Virus record (IMG/VR): IMGVR_UViG_3300025168_000032
Location: 62,001-126,000 of that record
Length of the DNA stretch: 64,000 bases
Direction: 5' to 3' (one strand)
Origin: a virus
The translations under genes were made by a program, and so were the position numbers. Positions 40,964 through 50,508 of this stretch are shown in pieces; position 1 is the first letter of the stretch, and every line of letters starts with the position of its first letter. The notes below the pieces were generated by a model. It had not been told where the DNA came from. It worked only from the letters and a program-made list of their open reading frames with translations, and searched no databases.

Positions 40964-41786
40964 ACATGAACCATTTGAACCATCGTCTATAGAATCTATA
41001 GATACAGCGATGTTTAAATATATTGATGAAGAATTGAACCTTCACGCCAACACCAACAATGGCTATAATAAAGCTAAGGTTCTTTGGTTAGGCGCGGAAA
41101 GAGCATTTCAAATCAAAAACAATAAAGAACTAAGAGACTCTGCTGGTAAATTGATACTACCTCTTATAGTGGTAAGCAGGGATTCAATCTCTAAAGATCC
41201 TGCTTTTAAAGGCGCCTTTCAAGCTAACGTGTTTGAACACCCAGATTACAAAGGTGGAGCCATAACTGTCTCAAGAAGGATCAAACAAGATAAAACAAGA
41301 AACTTTGTTAACACAAAAAGAAACAGAGGGTCAAAGAATGGAGACGAGACAGGCAGAGTTACAAGTTCTAACATTGTTTACCAAGAGATTGTCATGCCTG
41401 CACCGGTTTATGTAGCTGTGATGTATACTATTACCCTTAGAACCGAATACCAGCAGCAAATGAACTCACTTGCTCAGCCTTTTATGACAAAAACCGGCAA
41501 TATCAACAGTTTTATGCTTAAAAACGACAATTATCGCTATGAAGCCTTCATACAACCGGATTTTAGTGAAAGTAAAAATTTGGATAACCTAGGGGAGGAA
41601 GAAAGGATGTTCGAGACAAAGGTCCAGATTAGAGTACAAGGATATCTGGTCGGAGAGGGAGACAACAGAGAAAAGCCAAAGGTAACAATCAGAGAAAACC
41701 GAACAAAAGTGAGAATTTCTAGAGAAAGAGTTATTATTGGAGACAAAATTCCTTGGAAGGATAAAGACAGCGATTACAGAGATTAG
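40953..41786 (+). CDS. 15: Tail completion/sheath stabiliser, gp15-like by position
   Basis: A 277-residue protein; ATG 40953 (MPIKHEPFEPSSIESIDTAM) overlaps the gp14-like end by 11 bases and has AAGGGATGGG 12 bases upstream; an alternative ATG is at 40941. Segments AKVLWLGAERAFQIKNNKEL, LPLIVVSRDSISKDP, APVYVAVMYTITLRTEYQQQ and MNSLAQPFMTKTGN are typical of proteins lying between neck and sheath genes in this phage group. T4 gp15 (272 residues) caps the tail. Similarity is by pattern and position, so moderate certainty. Confidence 0.6.
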   Translation: MPIKHEPFEPSSIESIDTAMFKYIDEELNLHANTNNGYNKAKVLWLGAERAFQIKNNKELRDSAGKLILPLIVVSRDSISKDPAFKGAFQANVFEHPDYKGGAITVSRRIKQDKTRNFVNTKRNRGSKNGDETGRVTSSNIVYQEIVMPAPVYVAVMYTITLRTEYQQQMNSLAQPFMTKTGNINSFMLKNDNYRYEAFIQPDFSESKNLDNLGEEERMFETKVQIRVQGYLVGEGDNREKPKVTIRENRTKVRISRERVIIGDKIPWKDKDSDYRD

Positions 41787-41806
41787 TGTCATTAGCGTTA
41801 TAAGAT

Positions 41807-41815
41807 ACTATTTAC
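41807..41815 (+). promoter_or_regulatory. Late-promoter motif ACTATTTAC before sheath gene
   Basis: Exact ACTATTTAC with TTTGA next, 30 bases before ATG 41846. Confidence 0.7.
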
Positions 41816-41845
41816 TTTGAGAAAGATTATAAGGAGATTTTTTTA

Positions 41846-44800
41846 ATGCCTAGAAAATTTGATTTTGTATCGCCCGGTATTTCTATTGAAGAGATTGATG
41901 AGAGTATTATTGAGGCGCCAGTAACTGATGACGGTTTATTAATTATTGGAAGAGCAAAGGCTGGACCAGCCATGCAACCCACCAAGATTAAAAGTTTAAG
42001 AGACTTTGTTGCTGTTTTCGGCGACCCGATTAGTGGTAAAGGAACCGCTAACAATGATGTTTGGAGAGATGGGAATAACCAATCTCCGACATACGGAGCT
42101 TATGCAGCCCAAGCGTGGCTAGCATCAGAAACCTCACCAGTTACCTTTATAAGGCTGCTTGGTCAAGATGCAGATAACCAAGCCAGCGGATATATTAAGG
42201 CTGGTTGGAATCTGGATGGTGCCAATTTAACTGCCGATACCGGTACACATGCAACAAACGTTACCGCATACGGGTTATTTATTATGCCCTCAGCATCAGC
42301 CACAGTAAACGTAACTGGAACATTGGCTGCTGTTATTTATGCAACTGGTGCTGCTGTTACTCTTAGTGGTACAATGGCTGGCGGTCTAAAAAACACCATC
42401 AATTCCTCTGCCACTACATCCTCCGCTGGATGTATGATCGAGTCTATTTCAACAGGTGGCAAAGGAAACACCTTTACGCTTGAAATTAGAGATTCATACA
42501 CCGAGTCTAGCGTTGTTGAGAAGCACGTATTTCATCTTGATCCTGATCAAAAAGATAATTATATTAGAAATGTATTGAACACTAACCCTCTTAAGACTTT
42601 TGCTACGAACTACGGCTCTGCGAATGCAAAGAAGTACTTTTTAGGTGAAACTTATGAAGAGGCAGTTCAGGCATTAGTTTCTGGCTCTACTGCTGGGGCT
42701 CAATACGGTGTAATCCTTCCATTGGTTAGTGGTTCTTCTAACATGGTAACACACCAAGAAGCAGCCACACCAGCCAAGTCTGGTTGGATTATTAACCGAG
42801 ACCCAACACCACAATTGAATTCATCAGCTTTCGATGCCTCTCAATTAAAGAAGCTTTTCCGCGTGGTTTCTCTCCATGATGGAGAATGGTTCCAAGCGAA
42901 TTATTATGTTACTATCGAAGATCTTAAGCTCGGTACTGTTACCAATCCCAATTCCTCTTTCACTCTTAGTGTTAGAAAGACTGGGCAAAATGGAGAACTT
43001 GTAGAGCAATTTTCAAATTGTAACTTAGACGAATCTTCTGATAGTTTTGTCGGAAAGAAAATTGGAGATATGAGTCAAACTTGGAATACTACCAACATGG
43101 TATTTGATATTTCTGGTGATTACATGAACCAATCTGACTATATTAGAATTGAAATGGGTGATGACTGGAAGTCTGGAATCGATGATTCATACATGCTTCC
43201 ATGGGGCTTCTTTGGGCCAGTTAGACCTAAAGGGTTTACTATGTTAGAAGGCTCCACCGGAGTACAGGCTCTTCCTGCTGCCGGAGTAGATCCAGTAGAT
43301 GCTGGTGTTGTTGCTACGGCACAAGTTACATATACTGGTGACCACGTCGATGATGGCGGAAAATTAATATTTAATCACCCTGACGGCTTCGCATACGAAG
43401 TTAGAGCGGCCGCTACTGCTAACTCTACTGCGTGGACATTAACATCAGGAGTCTACGTCTGGACTGTAGATACACAAGATAGTTCCGGAACTGGTAATAA
43501 TCATACAAAGTATGCAGATAAAGTTGCTGAAGCTCTTAATTTAATGGAAGGCTATACTGCCGCAGATAGTGGGGGTGTTGTAACAATTATTGCTGTTGGG
43601 CCCGGGGCTCATTATACATTTACAATGAGTGAGAGTGGTGACGATTCGACCCATCAGGCACTTGGATCTGTAACTGCTGGTACAGACACATCAAACTTGG
43701 CCCATGTATATGTTAAAGGTAATAACAACGTTATTCATTCTGGTGGTGATGCAGCACAATTTGCAAAGATGCCAACCATAATGTCAGCATCGATTCACTT
43801 CCCAAGGCTAAAGCTTACTGAAGAAAGCACCAATAAGGCGTCAGCAAATTATAAAAACACTGACATGTTTGGTGTAAGGCACAAATTTGCTTCTAAGAAT
43901 GAAAAGGGTGTTGCACCTAAGAGAGATTATCTTGATCTTACAAGATTTCAAGGTGGCTCTATGGACGTCCACACAACAGCAAATGCTACAGAATATAGTT
44001 TTGTATTCTCAATGGACGAAATAGCTAGAGACGCAAACGGTCTATACTATTGGGCTTCTGGCTCTCACACAATCGCTATTGGCACTCAAACACGAGCAGT
44101 CACAGCAGGGTCCGGATCTCAACAACTAATCGATGACAAGGTTCGTCAATTTGCTGTACCAATGTTTGGTGGATTTGACGGAGTTGATATCACGAAAGCT
44201 GATCCATTCTCAAGCGCTGTTGCCCTTGCATCTAAAGCAGAATCAACATCTTATGCTTATAATAGTGTATCAAGAGCAATTGATATGTGTAACACCGCAG
44301 AATCAGTTAAATATGATGTGATCTCAATACCGGGCTTAACTAACGAAAGCTTGACTAACGATCTAATCAGAATGGTTGAAGAACGCGCTGATGCTTTGGC
44401 GATCATCGATCTTGATGATGGTTATCTTGAGACATATGAGAACAATGGAACAAGAACTGGTGGTACTCTCGCTTCAGTTAAATCTAATTCTGACAGTAGA
44501 GATTATAATACAAGTTATGCTGCTACATACTTCCCAAGAGTAAGAATGAGAGATTCTCTTTCTGGAAATGGCGATATGGTTATCGCTCCTGCTTCTGTAG
44601 CCGCGATTGGAGCCTTGGCATTCTCAGACTCAGATACTGGTGCTCCATGGTTCGCCCCTGCTGGATTTAACAGAGGTGGACTGTCACAACTTGGTGGACC
44701 TCAAGGTCCAAAAGTTATTGGAGCTTTTAAGCAGCTTTCAAAATCTAACCGAGACGAACTTTACCAAAGAAACATTAACCCTGTTGCTCGATTCCCTGCA

Positions 44801-45169
44801 ATCGGTGAGACCGTTATTTTCGGTCAAAAAACTCTTCAACAAACCAAATCTGCACTTGATAGAATTAACGTTCGCAGATTGATGATCTTCCTTAAGAAGA
44901 GAGTCGGAAGAGTAGCTGAAACTGTATTGTTTGACCAAAATGTTCAAGCAACATGGTCACGCTTCAAAGCTGGTGCTGACTTGATCCTTAGAGACGCTCA
45001 GTCCAGATTGGGAATTACAGAATATCAGCTTGTTTTGGATGAAACAACCACAACAGCAGATTTGGTTGATCAAAACATTTTGTATGCTAAAGTGTTTATC
45101 AAGCCTGCTAGGGCAATCGAATTCATCGCTATCGACTTTATTGTAACGAGAAGCGGAATTGAATTTTAG
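41846..45169 (+). CDS. 18: Tail sheath protein, T4 gp18-like, enlarged
   Basis: A 1107-residue contractile sheath protein. The N-terminus (FDFVSPGISIEEIDESIIEA) and C-terminal core (ATYFPRVRMRD, QTKSALDRINVRRLMIFLKK, TWSRFKAGADLILRDAQSRL, FIAIDFIVTRSGIEF) are clear family signatures. T4 gp18 has 659 residues; the ~450 extra are in the middle (~110-760), rich in Thr/Ser/Gly with strand-like segments (e.g. VTYTGDHVDDGGKLIFNHPD), likely domains on the outer surface of the sheath. AAGGAG precedes the ATG. It polymerises round the tube and contracts on infection. Confidence 0.93.
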   Translation: MPRKFDFVSPGISIEEIDESIIEAPVTDDGLLIIGRAKAGPAMQPTKIKSLRDFVAVFGDPISGKGTANNDVWRDGNNQSPTYGAYAAQAWLASETSPVTFIRLLGQDADNQASGYIKAGWNLDGANLTADTGTHATNVTAYGLFIMPSASATVNVTGTLAAVIYATGAAVTLSGTMAGGLKNTINSSATTSSAGCMIESISTGGKGNTFTLEIRDSYTESSVVEKHVFHLDPDQKDNYIRNVLNTNPLKTFATNYGSANAKKYFLGETYEEAVQALVSGSTAGAQYGVILPLVSGSSNMVTHQEAATPAKSGWIINRDPTPQLNSSAFDASQLKKLFRVVSLHDGEWFQANYYVTIEDLKLGTVTNPNSSFTLSVRKTGQNGELVEQFSNCNLDESSDSFVGKKIGDMSQTWNTTNMVFDISGDYMNQSDYIRIEMGDDWKSGIDDSYMLPWGFFGPVRPKGFTMLEGSTGVQALPAAGVDPVDAGVVATAQVTYTGDHVDDGGKLIFNHPDGFAYEVRAAATANSTAWTLTSGVYVWTVDTQDSSGTGNNHTKYADKVAEALNLMEGYTAADSGGVVTIIAVGPGAHYTFTMSESGDDSTHQALGSVTAGTDTSNLAHVYVKGNNNVIHSGGDAAQFAKMPTIMSASIHFPRLKLTEESTNKASANYKNTDMFGVRHKFASKNEKGVAPKRDYLDLTRFQGGSMDVHTTANATEYSFVFSMDEIARDANGLYYWASGSHTIAIGTQTRAVTAGSGSQQLIDDKVRQFAVPMFGGFDGVDITKADPFSSAVALASKAESTSYAYNSVSRAIDMCNTAESVKYDVISIPGLTNESLTNDLIRMVEERADALAIIDLDDGYLETYENNGTRTGGTLASVKSNSDSRDYNTSYAATYFPRVRMRDSLSGNGDMVIAPASVAAIGALAFSDSDTGAPWFAPAGFNRGGLSQLGGPQGPKVIGAFKQLSKSNRDELYQRNINPVARFPAIGETVIFGQKTLQQTKSALDRINVRRLMIFLKKRVGRVAETVLFDQNVQATWSRFKAGADLILRDAQSRLGITEYQLVLDETTTTADLVDQNILYAKVFIKPARAIEFIAIDFIVTRSGIEF

Positions 45170-45212
45170 TAACAGCCAACTAATTATATAAGATTTATAG
45201 GAGTATTATAAA

Positions 45213-45779
45213 ATGGCATTTTGGAGTAGCGCAGACGTAGAACCAAAGAGAAATTATAGATGGAAGGTCATCTTAGATGGTTTCGGTGGAAACAACATTC
45301 TTTGGTGGGCGAAGACCGTAACGGTTCCATCATATGATGTTTCCGAAGTCGAACACAATTTTTTTGATAATAAATATTATTATCCCGGACGTGTAAGTTG
45401 GTCAGAGGTCACTTTGACTCTTGTTGATCCTATCTCACCGGATGCTGTTCAGTTGACAAACAAATTGTTAATTGATTCAGGTTATAATATCCCTATGAAT
45501 GGCAATGGCGCGAGTGCAAATCAAAAGGCTACGATATCTAAGGCTAAAGCCACTAATGCTGGTTTTAAAAGTATGTCAATTCATGTTGTAAACGCGGACG
45601 GTCAGGATATAGAAGTTTGGTATCTCAGGAACCCGTTTCTTAAATCAGCTAAATATGGCGATTTGGATTACTCAAGTGACGATCTTAGAACTGTAGAAAT
45701 GGCAATCCGTTATGATTGGGCAGAGTGCGAAATAGGCGGAGCCAGTGGGACCCCAGAAAGACAGTTCAAACGGGTATAG
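45213..45779 (+). CDS. 19: Tail tube protein, T4 gp19-like
   Basis: A 188-residue tube protein: MAFWSSADVEPKRNYRWKVI, NILWWAKTVTVPSYDVSEVE, YYPGRVSWSEVTLTLVDP, and LRTVEMAIRYDWAECE. It follows the sheath gene as in T4 (gp19, 163 residues) and has AGGAG upstream. Hexamers stack to form the inner tube through which DNA passes. It is paralogous to the next gene. Confidence 0.88.
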   Translation: MAFWSSADVEPKRNYRWKVILDGFGGNNILWWAKTVTVPSYDVSEVEHNFFDNKYYYPGRVSWSEVTLTLVDPISPDAVQLTNKLLIDSGYNIPMNGNGASANQKATISKAKATNAGFKSMSIHVVNADGQDIEVWYLRNPFLKSAKYGDLDYSSDDLRTVEMAIRYDWAECEIGGASGTPERQFKRV

Positions 45780-45795
45780 ATTAATAGGAGTTTAA

Positions 45796-46272
45796 ATGAC
45801 CTTTTGGAGTGCTTCCGATTTAGAACCAACACGAAAACATCGCTTCCTCGTTGAACTTGGCGGTGTCGTCTTGTGGTGGGCAAAATCAGTTACCAAACCA
45901 AGCTTTGATATCTCCACGAACAGATACACTGCTATTAATCACTCAATTGAGTATCCGGGAATACTTACTTGGAATGATGTAACTCTCACGATTGTTGATG
46001 TTGGCAAAAAAACTAAAGAATTGTATGATAAACTCGAAGATATGGGGTATAGTGCCCCCGGCTCGACAACAGGCGGATTTGGCGGAATCAAAAAAGGCGA
46101 TAAAAGCGATTTAAAGATTTATCAAATGGATGCTAGCGGAAAAACTATTGAAGAGTGGATTTTAAACAATGTTACAATAAAGACTGTTAATTTTGGAGAT
46201 CTCAGCTACAGTGATGATGAACTGGTTGAGATGTCAATGACTATTGCCTATGATTGGGCAGAATTTAAATAA
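45796..46272 (+). CDS. Second gp19-family tube protein
   Basis: A 158-residue paralogue of the preceding protein: MTFWSASDLEPTRKHRFLVE, VVLWWAKSVTKPSFDIS, IEYPGILTWNDVTLTIVD, VEMSMTIAYDWAEFK. It lacks the longer C-terminal tail and has a Gly-rich loop (GSTTGGFGGIKKGD). In T4 the tube initiator gp54 is a distant gp19 relative; this copy may be a tube initiator or terminal ring rather than the main tube. Which of the two is the major tube cannot be settled from sequence alone. Confidence 0.8.
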   Translation: MTFWSASDLEPTRKHRFLVELGGVVLWWAKSVTKPSFDISTNRYTAINHSIEYPGILTWNDVTLTIVDVGKKTKELYDKLEDMGYSAPGSTTGGFGGIKKGDKSDLKIYQMDASGKTIEEWILNNVTIKTVNFGDLSYSDDELVEMSMTIAYDWAEFK

Positions 46273-46289
46273 TTTAAAAGAGGTGAAAA

Positions 46290-47141
46290 TTGTCAAGAAA
46301 TAATATGGATAGAACTGGGGCGCCACCTGCCGATGCCCCAATAATGCAACAGGCAGAAAGTGGCTTCAACCCTTTGAGCTTTGTAGCTCCAACGGAAATG
46401 GTTGATTTACCATCAAAAGGAAAGGGATACCCTGCAAACCATCCACTGCACAATAAAGAAACAGTGGAAATCAAGTTTATGACCGCTAAGGAAGAAGACA
46501 TTTTAGCGTCCCAGAGTTTGATCAAAAAGGGTATTGTTATCGAGCGATTTATTGAAAGTATTTTGCTTGATAAGAATATTAAGCCGAAAGATGTGCTTAC
46601 TGGTGATCGAAACGCTGTTATCATCGCCGCTCGTATCTCTGGATACGGCTCTGATTACGAGACAAAGGTAAATTGCCCCTCTTGTCAGAAAAGCAGCAAG
46701 TTTGAATTTGACTTAAACGATCAAAAAATACATCAAACGGAGGTTAGCGAAGATCTAAATCTGACCCATGCTGAAGATGGATTATTTCAAACCTTAATGC
46801 CCTTTTCAAAGTTTAAAATTAAATTTAAACTCCTTAAAGGAGAAGACGAAATGTATCTTGCTAAACTTATGAATAATAAGAGAAAAGGCAAACTACAAGA
46901 ATCCGTTCTCACTGATCAAATGAAACGACTGATCGTTGAGATTGAAGGTCACTCAGACCGCAACATCGTTAACAAGTATGTTGACAATATGCCAACATTA
47001 GACTCAAGGCACTTGAGAGTTTGTTATAAACTCGCCAACCCTGATGTCAAGGTTGCGAATCAGTTCACATGTCCTTCGTGTGGTTTCGAAGAAGGAATGG
47101 AGGTTCCGTTTGGCGCGGATTTTTTTTGGCCTGACCGATAA
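46290..47141 (+). CDS. 26: T4_baseplate-family protein, gp26-like
   Basis: A 283-residue protein starting at TTG 46290 (AGAGGTG at 46279-46285); ATG 46305 is an alternative without a good ribosome binding site. It carries the baseplate family signature EMVDLPSKGKGYP, VEIKFMTAKEEDILAS, TGDRNAVIIAARISGYGSDY, and two C-P-S-C pairs (~133 and ~270) likely to bind zinc. In T4 the relative gp26 helps assemble the baseplate hub. It overlaps the next small gene. Confidence 0.75.
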   Translation: MSRNNMDRTGAPPADAPIMQQAESGFNPLSFVAPTEMVDLPSKGKGYPANHPLHNKETVEIKFMTAKEEDILASQSLIKKGIVIERFIESILLDKNIKPKDVLTGDRNAVIIAARISGYGSDYETKVNCPSCQKSSKFEFDLNDQKIHQTEVSEDLNLTHAEDGLFQTLMPFSKFKIKFKLLKGEDEMYLAKLMNNKRKGKLQESVLTDQMKRLIVEIEGHSDRNIVNKYVDNMPTLDSRHLRVCYKLANPDVKVANQFTCPSCGFEEGMEVPFGADFFWPDR

Positions 47142-47313
47142 ATACCAAAAATCCGTTTACGAACAATTCTTTATTTTAAAGCACTTCGGTGGCTGGTCAT
47201 TCATTGAGATGTATAACCTCCCGATTGGACTAAGAAACTGGTTCACAGAAAGACTACAGAAGCACTTTAAGGAAGAAAAGGAACAGATGGACAAATCAAT
47301 GAAGAAAAGATAA
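47110..47313 (+). CDS. Small baseplate chaperone-like protein (gp51 position)
   Basis: A 67-residue protein. I chose TTG 47110, six bases after GGAGG (47099-47103), giving (M)ARIFFGLTDKYQKSVYEQF and then HFGGWSFIEMYNLPIGLRNW. It overlaps the preceding gene by 32 bases. Proteins with YEQFFxLKxHGGWSFxExYNLPI(G/A)LR-type sequence follow gp26-like genes and are thought to be baseplate hub assembly helpers (gp51-like). The Lys-rich end is followed by a terminator. Confidence 0.65.
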   Translation: MARIFFGLTDKYQKSVYEQFFILKHFGGWSFIEMYNLPIGLRNWFTERLQKHFKEEKEQMDKSMKKR

Positions 47314-47316
47314 GAG

Positions 47317-47341
47317 TGCCCTCGAATGAGGGCATTTTTTT
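47317..47341 (+). terminator. Rho-independent terminator
   Basis: TGCCCTC (47317-47323), loop GAAT, GAGGGCA (47328-47334), then seven T. Ends the sheath-tube-gp26 unit. Confidence 0.92.
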
Positions 47342-47347
47342 ATTTAA

Positions 47348-47356
47348 ACTATTTAT
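47348..47356 (+). promoter_or_regulatory. Late-promoter motif ACTATTTAT before tape measure
   Basis: Exact ACTATTTAY followed by GTTTGAT, 21 bases before ATG 47378 and just after the terminator. Confidence 0.7.
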
Positions 47357-47377
47357 GTTTGATAGAGGGATTATATA

Positions 47378-49921
47378 ATGGCAATATCTGCTGCGGAACT
47401 GCTAAAAGCAATAGAAGAATTAAAAATAAACGACCCCAGTGGTTATAAAAAGCTCCAAAAAGCTTTTGGGGGTGATTCGTCAAATGTATTAAATACGGCA
47501 GGCCTTGACTCCAAACAGACCCAGCAAATGATAAAAGATGCTATGGCGTTGGCTGACCAAGAAGAGAGATTAGCAAGACTTTATAACGATTCAGCAGCCG
47601 CGAGAAAAGCAGCCCATGATAAATATATGACCTATAGCAAATTAGAAGAAGAAGCTTACCAAGATAACGAGGGAAATATCAAGCGAATCTCAGAACAATT
47701 GGGAATGAGCGCAGACGCAGCAAGCAAACTTGGGGGCGAACAAAAGAAAGCGGCTACGATAAGAGCCCTTGCAGCCGAAAGAGGTATTGAGATTACAGAG
47801 CAAGAGCTTGATAGAATGAAAGCCCTGTCAGATCAATACAGGACCCTTGGGCCACTACACGAGAAAGGACTGGCAGCAGGTAAAAAGCACTTTGGTGCCC
47901 TTGGAAGAATGATGGGAGTATCCACAAACGGATATGCAAATTCCATTTTTGGAAAAATGGCAGAAATAGGGGCGATCGCTTCTACTCCGAAAGGAATGCA
48001 GGGTCTGGTTGAAGCATTTAGAGCAACGATTAATGTCGCAAACGCAGCCGCTGCCATATTCTCCAAAATGATTTCCAATACGACGCTGTTTTTTACTGAA
48101 ATAGATAATGCTGCATCAAGCTTGGCAGCGTACACAGGTAACGGAGATCGAGCAACAGAAAGCATAGGTAGACTTTCCGCTGCAAACAGGATAAACGGAA
48201 TCTCAACAGCCCAAGTGGGAAAAGCCATCCAAGGCTTGACTGATAACTTTGGCGGCTTCATGACGATGGGTGCGAAGACCAAAGACGTCATGATTCAATC
48301 AGCCGCCCAGTTGGCTAAAATAGGTGTTTCTGCACAAGATTCAGGACAGTTGATGAGCTTTTTCGCAAAAGGTATGGGCCACTCTGCTGAAAAGTCAGCC
48401 CAGTTAACTAAGAACGTTGCCATGATGGGAAAACAAATGGGAATAAATGCTAGTAAGTTTGCCAAGGGCCTTAACGCCTCTTTACAAACCCTAGCAGTTT
48501 ACGGAGACAAATCAGTTGAAGTTTTTTCTGGTTTAGCCGCTGCTGCTGCCACTGCTAGTGTTGAAGTCGGAAGCCTGCTGGCATTGGCTAATAAGTTCGA
48601 TACGTTTGAAGGTTCTGCTAAGACTGTTGGTAAATTGAATGCCATTATGGGAACCCGGTTAAACGCAACAGATATGATGATGGGGGAAGAAGACGAAAGA
48701 ATAGAGACTTTGATCCAGACCGTTCAATCAACGGGGATAGATTTCAAAGATATGAACAAGTTTCAGAAAAAAGCAATCGCGAATGCAGCCGGAATAACAG
48801 ACATGAATGAGGCAATGAGAATTTTCGGGATGAACATGGGTCAGTACAAAAACTTCTCCAAAGCGCAATCTTTAGCCCAAGAACAACAAGAAGAATTAAA
48901 TAAAAGAATGCAGGACGCTACTCCTACTTTGTTGAAGATAAAGATGATGTTTGCCGAACTAGTAATTGCTATTGATCCACTTGTCGATAAAATATCAGAA
49001 GGAGTAACAGCAGTTCATAAGTTTATTACTGAAAACAAAGTATTGGTCCTAAACACAGTAAAATTTATCGGGGTTTTTGCTGGGCTATTCTTGGCATTTA
49101 AAACTTTCACGTTTTTGGCTGGTATTCTATCCGCTGGGGCACTACCAGCACTGGCAGCAGGGATGTTGGGATTAGCACCAGCAAGTGCAGCCGCAGCCGG
49201 TGGAATCACAACTGTAGCAACCGGTGTTGCGGGCGCTATGGGTATTTTAGCGACTGGTATTGCTGCTGCTGGTGCCGGGATGATGGCTGCTCTACCTGCT
49301 ACTGGTTTGTTTGTACTTGTAATGGGAGCATTGGGCTTAGCGTCTTTGGCGGTTGGTATGGGTATTGCGCTAGCAGCAGGGAGCATAGCGGCGCTTGTTG
49401 GCGTGTTGATATACGCGGTAACGTCTGGTGCAATTGGGTCGATTTTAGAGGGTATGGTTGCCCTACAAACAACTGCTATGGTCTTGGGTGTATTTGGGAG
49501 TCTAGCTGCTCTTGGAATCGGAGCCATGGCTTTGGCTATGGGCGGCTTGGCACTAGCGATGTATGCCTTGCCCTTAGAGAGACTTTCTTCTTTGGCTATA
49601 TTCGCCAAAGGAATGGCAGAAATGGAAAACAACAATGTTGAGTCGTCATTCAAGGCAGCAACCACCTTTGTGGCAGACTTAAACACAAACAGCGAAAACA
49701 TAAAACCAATGCTACAGAACATAGCACTAATGACAACAGGCGTTTCAGCAGAATCTGGCGCGATGGGTCTTTTAGGTGCTGCCATAATTAGTGTCGGGAA
49801 AGCGGTTGGGGATATTGCAAAAAAAGACCAGAAAGAAATGCTGATAAAGCTAGACGGTGAGGCGACTACCAAACTCATGCGTGGAGAGGCTGTAAAAGTA
49901 GCAGTAGGAACTGGTTATTAA
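47378..49921 (+). CDS. Tail tape-measure protein
   Basis: An 847-residue protein. The N-terminal half is helical with repeated coiled-coil segments (e.g. LADQEERLARLYNDSAAARK). Residues ~555-740 form a run of hydrophobic Ala/Gly-rich helices (GILSAGALPALAAGMLGLAP, AALVGVLIYAVTSGAIG), the usual membrane-spanning portion of tape measures that helps DNA enter the cell. The C-terminus is again polar. Position among tail genes after tube and gp26-like genes fits. T4 gp29 is 590 residues; the size implies a longer tail if it is the sole ruler. Confidence 0.82.
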   Translation: MAISAAELLKAIEELKINDPSGYKKLQKAFGGDSSNVLNTAGLDSKQTQQMIKDAMALADQEERLARLYNDSAAARKAAHDKYMTYSKLEEEAYQDNEGNIKRISEQLGMSADAASKLGGEQKKAATIRALAAERGIEITEQELDRMKALSDQYRTLGPLHEKGLAAGKKHFGALGRMMGVSTNGYANSIFGKMAEIGAIASTPKGMQGLVEAFRATINVANAAAAIFSKMISNTTLFFTEIDNAASSLAAYTGNGDRATESIGRLSAANRINGISTAQVGKAIQGLTDNFGGFMTMGAKTKDVMIQSAAQLAKIGVSAQDSGQLMSFFAKGMGHSAEKSAQLTKNVAMMGKQMGINASKFAKGLNASLQTLAVYGDKSVEVFSGLAAAAATASVEVGSLLALANKFDTFEGSAKTVGKLNAIMGTRLNATDMMMGEEDERIETLIQTVQSTGIDFKDMNKFQKKAIANAAGITDMNEAMRIFGMNMGQYKNFSKAQSLAQEQQEELNKRMQDATPTLLKIKMMFAELVIAIDPLVDKISEGVTAVHKFITENKVLVLNTVKFIGVFAGLFLAFKTFTFLAGILSAGALPALAAGMLGLAPASAAAAGGITTVATGVAGAMGILATGIAAAGAGMMAALPATGLFVLVMGALGLASLAVGMGIALAAGSIAALVGVLIYAVTSGAIGSILEGMVALQTTAMVLGVFGSLAALGIGAMALAMGGLALAMYALPLERLSSLAIFAKGMAEMENNNVESSFKAATTFVADLNTNSENIKPMLQNIALMTTGVSAESGAMGLLGAAIISVGKAVGDIAKKDQKEMLIKLDGEATTKLMRGEAVKVAVGTGY

Positions 49922-49935
49922 AAAGAGGATAGAGA

Positions 49936-50499
49936 ATGTCATACGGTGATTTTTTAAATAGTAAGAGCCAAAAATTAAAAATAGAAAGTGCTATAACGGA
50001 TATTGAAGTGCATTTTAAGGCATTCTTAAATGATCTTTCCCAAACATTTCAATCGAATTGGCAGACCGAAGATGTGTACGGTCGTAATGACCCCATCGCT
50101 ACATTCGCCTCTACAAAGAGAACTATAAGTTTATCTTGGGATGTACCGTCCAAAGACGCCAGTGAGGCTAAAGATAACCTTGAGAATTGTAACAAGTTAA
50201 TTGCGATGGCTTATCCGGCCTATACTCCTTCTGGGGTAACAGGTATAGGAATTATTGCTAAAAACCCACTAGTTAAAGTAAAATTTGGTAACCTTGTTTG
50301 TGATTCGGACGGTGACCCTTTACTTGGGTGGATGGATTCTATAAATTGGAAACCTGCGTTGGATATGGGGATGTTTAATCCATCAGCAGGGAAATTCTAT
50401 CCAAAAGTTATTTCGCTTTCATTTAACCTCAATGTGCTGCATCAAGAATCCCTTGGACAAGAGAAGAAGGCCACCAGAAAGTTCCCATTTAAAATTTAG
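49936..50499 (+). CDS. Baseplate/tube-associated structural protein
   Basis: A 187-residue protein: NWQTEDVYGRNDPIATFAST, KRTISLSWDVPSKDASEAKD, NLENCNKLIAMAYPAYTPSG, LVKVKFGNLVCDSDGDPLLG, FYPKVISLSFNLNVLHQESL. The pattern of YGRxDPI, a strand-rich core and NLNVLH(Q/E) occurs in baseplate proteins of marine myoviruses placed between tape measure and gp53 (from memory). It may connect tube and baseplate, in the manner of gp48/gp54, but the family is uncertain. AGAGGA precedes the ATG. Confidence 0.6.
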   Translation: MSYGDFLNSKSQKLKIESAITDIEVHFKAFLNDLSQTFQSNWQTEDVYGRNDPIATFASTKRTISLSWDVPSKDASEAKDNLENCNKLIAMAYPAYTPSGVTGIGIIAKNPLVKVKFGNLVCDSDGDPLLGWMDSINWKPALDMGMFNPSAGKFYPKVISLSFNLNVLHQESLGQEKKATRKFPFKI

Positions 50500-50508
50500 G
50501 AGATAATG

